A model generated the notes under the pieces. That model saw only the letters and a program-made list of their open reading frames with translations. It had not been told where the DNA came from and did no database searches. Positions 5,548 through 9,680 of a stretch of 9,680 nucleotides of DNA are shown here, one piece after another (the first letter of the stretch is position 1; every line of letters begins with the position of its first letter). Where the stretch lies: contig JACQCY010000002.1 of NCBI GenBank assembly GCA_016201355.1, forward strand, positions 1 through 9,680. The letters run 5' to 3'. The DNA is from Candidatus Yonathbacteria bacterium. Lineage in GTDB: Bacteria > Patescibacteriota > Minisyncoccia > Phycocordibacterales > UBA1550. A program made the position numbers and the translations under genes.

Positions 5548-6843
5548 ATGAAATCATTTTTACGACACATCATTATCATCATTTTGGAAATGGAAGCAAA
5601 ACTTGTTTTGCGAAAATATAAGCCCAAGATAATTGCGGTAACGGGGAGCGTGGGTAAAACTTCGACCAAAGATGCGATTTTTGCCATTGCAGAACAAATG
5701 CTCATCGTACGCAAGAATATCAAGAGTTTCAATAGCGAGATAGGCATTCCGCTCACCATCCTCGGGTGCGATAATGCGTGGTCGAACCCGTTTGCGTGGC
5801 TCAGCAACATTTTTAGCGGTTTTGCGCTTGTGGCTCTGCGCGAACATTATCCAAAATGGCTGATACTTGAGATCGGCGCGCGTAAGCCGGGAGATATCAA
5901 GCGTATTTCTTCGTGGGTTATCCCCGACATCGCTGTTGTTACGCGCTTTAGCGATGTTCCTTCCCATATAGAATTTTTTAAATCTGCTGAAGATCTTTTT
6001 GAAGACAAAACAGAGATCGTGAAAGCGCTCAAAACGACAGGCGTGCTTGTCTTGAATGCTGATGACGAGAGGGTGCTCGCTTTGCGTGGCAAGATAAAAG
6101 CAAGATCGATTACTTTTGGTTTCTCTGAGGAGGCAATGTTTCGAGCGTCGAATGTTCAGATCGTATATGGGGATGACGATTTGCCTATCGGCACGACATT
6201 CAAATTTGAATATCAAGACAATACATTTCCTGTCGTCCTGTACGGCGTTCTCGGCACACAAGCAGTATACAGCGCTCTCGCCGCGCTCACAGTCGGTATT
6301 TTTTTGAAGATAAATATTGTGGATATGATAGAGTTTCTCGCGAGACACAAAAGTCCCCCGGGGAGAATGATGGTCATTCAAGGGATAAAGGATACGATGA
6401 TTATTGATGATACCTATAATTCCTCACCTGTCGCGGCGCACGCGGCGCTTGAGGTGTTGAGCACCATCACCACGAAAGGCAAGAAGATTGCCGTATTGGG
6501 TGATATGCTTGAGCTCGGTAAATTTACCGCAGAAGAGCATAAAAAACTCGGCGCGCTTGCGGGGAAACAAACAGACATCCTCTTTGCAGTTGGGCTTCGC
6601 GCGAAACATATTGTAGAGGGAGCGCTCGGGAGTGGAATGAGCGAGAAAAAAATTCTTGAATTTACTGATGCAAGGACAGCCGGTAAATATCTTGAGGGGA
6701 TGCTCTCGGCGGGCGATGTGGTCCTCGTAAAAGGTTCGCAATCTATGCGTATGGAACGAGCAGTGGAAGAGGTTATGGCGCATCCGGAAGACGCTCCGGA
6801 CCTTCTCGTCCGCCAAGAAGAAGAGTGGTTAAGCCAACGATAA
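5548..6843 (+). CDS. murF: MurF-type UDP-MurNAc-tripeptide:D-Ala-D-Ala ligase lacking domain 1
   Basis: Adds D-Ala-D-Ala to the UDP-MurNAc-tripeptide with ATP, the last cytoplasmic step of the peptidoglycan precursor. The P-loop is VTGSVGKTSTKD (31-42). Mur-ligase landmarks follow: LEIGARKPGDI (107-117), H140 in SHIEFF, K154 in FEDKTEI (the position usually carbamylated), LNADDERV (169-176), PPGRM (270-274), DDTYNSSP (287-294), LGDMLELG (317-324) and VKGSQSMRME (394-403). The last three blocks are MurF-like rather than MurC, MurD or MurE. Only about 30 residues precede the P-loop, where MurF normally has a substrate-recognition domain of ~80-100 residues; instead there is a hydrophobic helix (RHIIIIILEMEAKLVL). 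Upstream codons do not supply the missing domain. No Shine-Dalgarno is seen. The stop is TAA, unlike the five upstream core genes. Confidence 0.9.
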   Translation: MKSFLRHIIIIILEMEAKLVLRKYKPKIIAVTGSVGKTSTKDAIFAIAEQMLIVRKNIKSFNSEIGIPLTILGCDNAWSNPFAWLSNIFSGFALVALREHYPKWLILEIGARKPGDIKRISSWVIPDIAVVTRFSDVPSHIEFFKSAEDLFEDKTEIVKALKTTGVLVLNADDERVLALRGKIKARSITFGFSEEAMFRASNVQIVYGDDDLPIGTTFKFEYQDNTFPVVLYGVLGTQAVYSALAALTVGIFLKINIVDMIEFLARHKSPPGRMMVIQGIKDTMIIDDTYNSSPVAAHAALEVLSTITTKGKKIAVLGDMLELGKFTAEEHKKLGALAGKQTDILFAVGLRAKHIVEGALGSGMSEKKILEFTDARTAGKYLEGMLSAGDVVLVKGSQSMRMERAVEEVMAHPEDAPDLLVRQEEEWLSQR

Positions 6844-6845
6844 AA

Positions 6846-6870
6846 TCTGTTGAAGTCAGACTTCAACAGA
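6846..6870. repeat. Perfect 12-bp palindrome after murF
   Basis: TCTGTTGAAGTC (6846-6857) and GACTTCAACAGA (6859-6870) are exact reverse complements around a single A. The element starts 2 nt after the murF stop and could fold into an 11-bp stem with a CAG loop. A run of six T comes only at 6885-6890, so it is a weak match to an intrinsic terminator; a transcript-end hairpin or a binding dyad remain possible. Confidence 0.65.
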
Positions 6871-6902
6871 AGACTTACTCTGGCTTTTTTCTAAAAATAA
6901 TG

Positions 6903-6908
6903 TAAAAT
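6903..6908 (+). promoter_or_regulatory. Candidate -10 element for tRNA-Glu
   Basis: TAAAAT (5 of 6) at 6903-6908 would start transcription near 6915, about 18 nt before the mature tRNA. No good -35 is present at the right distance (CTGGCT or TGGCTT). Weak evidence on its own; the tRNA needs a promoter after the murF palindrome or read-through from the operon. Confidence 0.3.
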
Positions 6909-6932
6909 AGCACTTGTTCGGTATTTGTCATT

Positions 6933-7004
6933 GGCCCTATCGTCTAATGGTTAGGACACGGCCTTTTCAAGGCTGTAATCGGGGTTCGATTCCCCGTAGG
7001 GTCA
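6933..7004 (+). tRNA. tRNA-Glu (anticodon UUC)
   Basis: A complete cloverleaf. The acceptor arms 6933-6939 (GGCCCTA) and 6997-7003 (TAGGGTC) form 7 pairs with one G-T. The D-arm contains CTAATGGTTAGGA. The anticodon stem is CGGCC/GGCTG with loop TTTTCAA and anticodon TTC at 6966-6968. The T-arm is CGGGG-TTCGATT-CCCCG. The discriminator is A7004, and CCA is not encoded, so a CCA-adding enzyme is required. Glu identity follows from the anticodon. A long hairpin begins inside its last three bases. Confidence 0.96.
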
Positions 7005-7072
7005 TAAATCGCAAAAACAAACAAAGGGTACTTCTTGAGGAAGTGCCATTTGTTTGTTTTTGCGATTTATGA
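7002..7072 (+). terminator. Very long hairpin, likely bidirectional terminator after tRNA-Glu
   Basis: 7002-7025 pairs without mismatch with 7049-7072 (24 bp). After one G-A mismatch, 7027-7034 pairs with 7040-7047 (8 pairs, one G-T), leaving a 5-nt TTGAG loop. The inner stem is GC-richer (GGTACTTC/GAAGTGCC) and is followed by T-rich sequence (7049-7061); the upstream arm is its A-rich mirror. This is the layout of an intrinsic terminator working in both directions. The outer stem includes the last three bases of the tRNA. Confidence 0.75.
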
Positions 7073-7345
7073 TCTAATCATATCCTTTGCGCGAACTTTT
7101 TTCCAACAAAACTCTGACTAATCGCACGCTCCGCGTGCGTGGTGGCTTTAGACCAATGCGTACGCTCCGATTGCGTGGTGACTCTCACAATCCGACCATT
7201 TCCCTACGGGAACGGTACACCTTTCGTACCTGCGGTGCTCAAGGTCTTGCGAAGCTCCAAGTATTCGCTTCTCACCCTCGCCCCGTTCCACCTTTCCATG
7301 CTTTTTCTTTTTCGCGGGGGATTTTTTAAAAATTGAATGGGCGGA
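7073..7345. other. Repeat-rich non-coding block
   Basis: No convincing gene. The longest + strand open stretch (7087-7329, 80 codons) is rich in Arg, Pro, Phe and Thr, resembles no family I know and runs through repeats and hairpins. Visible structure: a 7-bp GC hairpin (CGCACGC-TCC-GCGTGCG, 7123-7139), a direct repeat of about 22 bp at 36-bp spacing, and small hairpins at 7200-7212 (TTCCC/GGGAA), 7214-7230 (GGTAC/GTACC) and 7251-7271 (GAAGC/GCTTC). It divides the core-gene region from the AT-rich glycosyltransferase region. It could be a structured RNA or a degenerate junction. Confidence 0.5.
7126..7183 (+). repeat. Imperfect direct repeat, 36-bp period
   Basis: 22 bases at 7126-7147 and at 7162-7183 match at 19 positions (shared parts ACGCTCCG and TGCGTGGTG). 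Similar flanking bases (GACTAATCGC before the first, GACCAATGCGT before the second) suggest a degenerate tandem unit of about 36 bp. There are only two clear copies with a dissimilar remainder, so it is not a CRISPR array. Confidence 0.55.
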
Positions 7346-7357
7346 AACGGGGCGAGG
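7276..7357. repeat. 12-bp inverted repeat upstream of the XRE gene promoter
   Basis: CCTCGCCCCGTT (7276-7287) is the exact reverse complement of 7346-7357, with 58 bp between. The right arm ends 5 bp before the candidate -35 of the XRE gene. It could be a leftover of an insertion, the base of a stem-loop or a pair of binding half-sites. Confidence 0.5.
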
Positions 7358-7362
7358 CGGTA

Positions 7363-7392
7363 TTTACATCATATAACAACTTGGAATATAAC
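7363..7392 (+). promoter_or_regulatory. Candidate promoter of the XRE/glycosyltransferase genes
   Basis: TTTACA (7363-7368, 5 of 6) and TATAAC (7387-7392, 5 of 6) are separated by 18 bp, giving a start near 7399. A second pair, TTGGAA (7381-7386) and TATGAT (7405-7410), also 18 bp apart, would start near 7417 and make a nearly leaderless message. Either supports the ATG at 7420 over the upstream ATG at 7333. GGAATA occurs twice here (7383 and 7398) and may be an operator repeat. Confidence 0.5.
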
Positions 7393-7419
7393 ACAACGGA
7401 ATACTATGATATAGACATC

Positions 7420-7641
7420 ATGACAAAGGCAATATTTTCGAAAGACCATAAATATACGGTCGAACAACTTAAGAAAGCCCGCCTTGAAGCGGGCTTGGAT
7501 CAGGCTGAAGTAGCAAAGCTACTCGGAAGAACTCAACCTCATGTCTCAAAAATTGAGGCGGGGCAAAGGCGACTTGATATTACGCAACTTAAGGAATTTG
7601 CGAAGATTTATAAAAAATCACTGAATTATTTCATCAAGTAA
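7420..7641 (+). CDS. XRE-family helix-turn-helix regulator, 73 aa
   Basis: A small Cro/C1-type DNA-binding protein. Residues ~12-70 form the five-helix HTH domain: TVEQLKKARLEAGLDQAEVAKLLGRTQPHVSKIEAGQ is the usual pattern, with LDQAEVAKLLG as helix 2 and TQPHVSKIEAG the recognition helix, ending ITQLKEFAKIYKKSLNYFI. There is no second domain, so no sensor or catalytic function is visible. The frame is open back to ATG 7333, but those 29 residues do not look like protein and lie across the promoter candidates, so ATG 7420 is preferred. It ends 3 nt before the broken glycosyltransferase gene and is probably cotranscribed with it. Such proteins may act as autorepressors or, in other settings, as antitoxins; no toxin partner is seen. 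Confidence 0.85.
   Translation: MTKAIFSKDHKYTVEQLKKARLEAGLDQAEVAKLLGRTQPHVSKIEAGQRRLDITQLKEFAKIYKKSLNYFIK
7475..7496 (+). repeat. GC-rich hairpin inside the XRE coding sequence
   Basis: AAGCCCGC (7475-7482) pairs perfectly with GCGGGCTT (7489-7496) around a 6-nt loop, within codons for KKARLEAGL. No T run follows, so it is not a standard terminator. It could slow ribosomes or shape mRNA stability, or be chance. Confidence 0.4.
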
Positions 7642-7644
7642 TCT

Positions 7645-7968
7645 ATGAAAAAGCATTTGATTATAGCAACATACGATGGTATTGGCACCCATTACTCCGG
7701 GGTTGGTACAATCGCAAAAAATCTAGTAGATGCATTAGGTGAATTGTCTGGAGATTTTGAACTTAGGGTTAGTATTGCCTACATAAACGTAGACCATAAT
7801 TCAAAAGTTTTTAATAAACAGTGTTTTGATAAAGCGACAATGCTGACTTCGAAAACGAGGGGAATGATGATTCCTTTATGTAATACAACAAAAGGTCAAA
7901 ATGAATGGGATATGTGGAGAAGTTTTGATGAGTGGTTACGCCTGTGTTTCTTTGGTAACAGCTCTTAA
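7645..7968 (+). CDS. N-terminal fragment of the GT4-like glycosyltransferase
   Basis: 107 codons starting 3 nt after the XRE stop, without a Shine-Dalgarno. MKKHLIIATYDGIGTHYSGVGTIAKNLV is a typical first beta strand, glycine-rich loop and helix of a GT-B fold, the acceptor-side half. Reliable to about residue 97; the last ten residues (LRLCFFGNSS) are out-of-frame translation. Alone it lacks the nucleotide-sugar site and should be inactive. Confidence 0.6.
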   Translation: MKKHLIIATYDGIGTHYSGVGTIAKNLVDALGELSGDFELRVSIAYINVDHNSKVFNKQCFDKATMLTSKTRGMMIPLCNTTKGQNEWDMWRSFDEWLRLCFFGNSS

Positions 7969-8923
7969 TCTAATTTTAGATCCAAATGAAGAGAATTTTG
8001 TGCTCCTAAACGATACTCCTTTTTTGTTTTTTGCAAAATATAAGGATTTAGTAACCAACGAAAATATCAAATACTTTTATTTTCCTTTGAGCACTGGAAA
8101 GAACCACGCTTTCGGAGATAAAGACTGGAGAAATAACCGCATAAGAGTAGAGCAAAAATGTTTTAACCTGATTTCCAAAGACTCAAGATCAAAAGTTGTC
8201 GCTTTGGGTAATAGATTTGCAGAGAGAATGTCCGAAGATTACGGTTTATTTTTTGGTAAAGATGATTTTCTACAAAATGGCTTATTTTTTGATAGGTACT
8301 CCAATTATTTAGACAAGAAATTTGCAAATCAAGACTTTAAAAAGTTTGGTATAGAAGTTGAGAAAGACAGTAAATTAATTTTTGCCTGGGGTAGATGTTC
8401 AATAGCTAAAGGATTTAAAGAATTAGCCCTTGCTTGGGCTAAGATTTATAAAGATTTACCGGATCATTTTCTGATTTTACAAATGCCAAACAATTCTGGT
8501 GAACCGGAATACTTTAAAGAAGTTCAGGATATATTAAAAAATACTTCCAGATATATAGTCATCAATGATTTTAATCCAGAAATTTGGAAGACGGTGTTAA
8601 GAACAGAAAATACAAGCGTGGTTTGCATACCATCTTTAATGGATCCATTTCCTCATACTTCAATTGAAGCAAAATTATTTTCTAAAGATATGAATTTTTT
8701 AACAATTATTAGTGATGTCGATGGAGCAGTTGATGCTTTTAATACGGGAGAGGCTCTATATGTCGATGCTAGGAATCCAGAAGAATTTTCTAAAAGACTT
8801 ATCGAAGCTGCCACGATGGATACTGAAAGCAGGAGAAAAATTATAGATAGAAATCAAGGGACGATTGAAATATTTAATTTCCCTAAAATTCTTAAAAAAT
8901 TTATTGAGAATAACTTACAATAA
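7901..8923 (+). CDS. C-terminal fragment of the GT4-like glycosyltransferase
   Basis: 340 codons from ATG 7901, or more plausibly 7928. The first 12 codons are shifted reading of the upstream frame; from YACVSLVTAL on it is genuine. NDTPFLFFAKY and YFYFPLSTGKNH continue the N-terminal domain. GRCSIAKGFKELALAW (164-179) is the donor-domain entry with the GR and KGF residues that contact the donor phosphates. IPSLMDPFPHTSIEA (243-257), with E256, matches the family's E-containing signature. The C-terminal helix crosses back as usual. It ends in TAA one base before the next gene. Confidence 0.65.
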   Translation: MNGICGEVLMSGYACVSLVTALNLILDPNEENFVLLNDTPFLFFAKYKDLVTNENIKYFYFPLSTGKNHAFGDKDWRNNRIRVEQKCFNLISKDSRSKVVALGNRFAERMSEDYGLFFGKDDFLQNGLFFDRYSNYLDKKFANQDFKKFGIEVEKDSKLIFAWGRCSIAKGFKELALAWAKIYKDLPDHFLILQMPNNSGEPEYFKEVQDILKNTSRYIVINDFNPEIWKTVLRTENTSVVCIPSLMDPFPHTSIEAKLFSKDMNFLTIISDVDGAVDAFNTGEALYVDARNPEEFSKRLIEAATMDTESRRKIIDRNQGTIEIFNFPKILKKFIENNLQ

Positions 8924-8924
8924 T

Positions 8925-9674
8925 ATGATTTTTAGGTGGTCAATTTGGGGTCAAAATAAAGAAAAAAATTTAGAGCTATTAAAATATAGCGTTCTTTCAT
9001 TTAAGAAACAATTTGGCAAAAATCATAGATATATCATTTACACAGATTCACCGCATGAGTTAGTAGACAAATTCGGAAATATTGCAGAGATGGCAGACTT
9101 TAACAGCTCTAATAATGAGTATGACATTGATTCGATTACTACATGGAGAAAGTGGTGTCCCACTGCAAGGATTAATATTTCTGAGACAGAATTTTATATT
9201 GATTCTGATGTGTTCTTGCTTAAATACCCCGAAGAAGTAGATAAGTTCATCAAAAACCCTCAATTAAAATTTGGGATTCTGGATGAATTTAATGGACAGC
9301 CTTGGCAATATGGCGCGATGCAGAAAAAAGGAGTTAAAGAAGTACCCTTTGTAAATGCTGGTTTTTTTATTCAAAAAACCGGTTACAGCATTTCTGATGA
9401 TTTACTCAAAGAGAAAAAATGGTGGGAGGAAAATATTTCAAAAGAAGAGCAAAGACATCACGATGAACAAGGATGCTTAGCAATTTCTTCATCTAAATAC
9501 TTTAAAGATGGTGAACTATATATTTTCCCAAAGGATAAATACATGCTAATTGGTCCAAACGAAAATAAAGATATCGTGAGTCTAGAAAATGTAACAATGT
9601 TCCATGCAGTTTATCCTGAACATCCTGCTTTCTATAAATTCAAGAGTGTTCTAGGCAAAATTTTATATGAGTAA
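8925..9674 (+). CDS. GT-A fold glycosyltransferase with DSD metal-binding motif
   Basis: A 249-aa putative nucleotide-sugar transferase; the exact family is not recognised. It opens with FRWSIWGQNKEKNLELLKYSVLSFKKQF and YIIYTDS, a typical GT-A nucleotide-binding start. D93-S94-D95 (YIDSDVFL) is the DxD motif for the metal and sugar nucleotide. WRKWCPTARI (74-83) sits before it, as the R/K-rich helix often does. VNAGFF (143-148), HHDEQGCL (178-185) and HAVYPEH (227-233) resemble the acceptor-side and C-terminal metal-binding features of such enzymes. The frame opens at 8865, but ATG 8925 is preferred: it lies one base after the preceding stop (TAATATG) and gives a clean start. No membrane segment or signal peptide. 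AT-rich like its neighbour and probably part of the same surface-glycan locus. The TAA stop is 6 bases before the window ends. Confidence 0.82.
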   Translation: MIFRWSIWGQNKEKNLELLKYSVLSFKKQFGKNHRYIIYTDSPHELVDKFGNIAEMADFNSSNNEYDIDSITTWRKWCPTARINISETEFYIDSDVFLLKYPEEVDKFIKNPQLKFGILDEFNGQPWQYGAMQKKGVKEVPFVNAGFFIQKTGYSISDDLLKEKKWWEENISKEEQRHHDEQGCLAISSSKYFKDGELYIFPKDKYMLIGPNENKDIVSLENVTMFHAVYPEHPAFYKFKSVLGKILYE

Positions 9675-9680
9675 GAAAAA

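Larger units (their letters stand above)
7645..8923 (+). pseudogene. GT-B (GT4-like) glycosyltransferase gene split by a +1 frameshift
   Basis: Two overlapping reading frames together make one ~425-aa glycosyltransferase. The first frame is convincing up to about Trp97 (TGG 7933-7935). Skipping one base (T7936) continues as YACVSLVTALNLILDP in the second frame. The first frame otherwise ends at TAA 7966-7968 with an unrelated tail. The rebuilt product has an N-terminal Rossmann half (SGVGTIAKNLV) and a C-terminal half with GR...KGF and SLMDPFPHTSIEA, as in retaining GT4 enzymes that transfer sugars from nucleotide donors. No known +1 slippery site (such as the prfB type) is present. It may be a true pseudogene, an assembly or sequencing indel, or a split gene. 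Base composition is much more AT-rich than in the dcw genes. Confidence 0.75.

Noticed and set aside
5560..6381. 273-codon open frame on the - strand opposite murF
   Set aside because: A shadow of the murF codon pattern; the product is rich in His, Cys and Arg with no domain, and murF on the other strand is fully supported.
6933..7072. tRNA-Glu as an attachment site with duplicated 3' end
   Set aside because: No second copy of the tRNA 3' end was found downstream in the window and no integrase is present; only the hairpin arm repeats the last three bases, inverted.
7126..7183. Possible CRISPR repeat-spacer pattern
   Set aside because: Only two imperfect copies, no regular spacer set and no cas genes.
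7087..7329. 80-codon + strand frame in the gene-free block
   Set aside because: Low-complexity, Arg/Pro/Phe-rich product without family resemblance; it crosses hairpins and direct repeats and has no ribosome-binding site.
7333..7419. Upstream ATG extending the XRE protein by 29 residues
   Set aside because: The extension is unlike the family and overlaps the likely promoter elements at 7363-7410; ATG 7420 gives a normal XRE start.
7645..8923. Alternative genetic code (UGA as an amino acid) to explain the split glycosyltransferase
   Set aside because: The first frame ends at TAA, not TGA, and the continuation is in another frame, so recoding of UGA cannot join the parts.
8865..8924. Upstream ATG extending the GT-A enzyme by 20 residues
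   Set aside because: It would overlap the end of the preceding frame by 59 nt; ATG 8925 directly after the stop gives the typical GT-A start.

Overview
The window looks like a piece of a Patescibacteria (CPR), Parcubacteria-type genome. This is inferred from the shortened division and cell-wall (dcw) order mraZ-rsmH-ftsL-ftsI-murF behind lysS, from divergent but intact core proteins, and from the near absence of Shine-Dalgarno sequences. No taxon-specific marker such as 16S rRNA is present. All confident genes are on the + strand and read in the standard code. Ten stops are visible (five TAG, five TAA, no TGA).

Layout. 14-1474: lysS, class II lysyl-tRNA synthetase. 1475-1953: a regulatory stretch with a short unrecognised gene (54 aa, 1590-1754) that has its own promoter, the only strong Shine-Dalgarno of the window and an intrinsic terminator. 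It is followed by a palindrome, a perfect DnaA-box 9-mer and the mraZ promoter with MraZ-type AGTGGG repeats. 1954-6843: mraZ, rsmH, ftsL-like, ftsI (class B PBP) and murF, probably one operon for septal peptidoglycan synthesis and its control. 6846-7072: a palindrome, tRNA-Glu(UUC) and a very long hairpin terminator that begins inside the tRNA 3' end. 7073-7345: no convincing gene, but a repeat-rich, hairpin-rich block. 7363-9674: a visibly AT-richer accessory segment with a small XRE-family regulator, a GT-B (GT4-like) glycosyltransferase broken by a +1 frameshift, and a GT-A glycosyltransferase with a DSD motif. This segment probably belongs to a surface-glycan locus that continues past the right edge.

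The most unusual signal is a set of degenerate tandem repeats with an exact 7-nt period at the dcw gene junctions: 2397-2459, 2484-2525 (inside the 5' end of rsmH), 3421-3455 (containing the rsmH stop) and 5486-5506 (right after the ftsI stop). Several units carry TAG (or CTA, which is TAG on the other strand). Because 7 = 1 mod 3, three units place a stop in every reading frame. Other points of interest are a MurF that lacks the usual N-terminal substrate domain, a LysRS with altered active-site motifs, and the DnaA box beside the dcw promoter.

No wholly new defence or mobile system could be supported. The region after the tRNA looks like a horizontally acquired or rearranged accessory segment, but no integrase or duplicated attachment site is visible.
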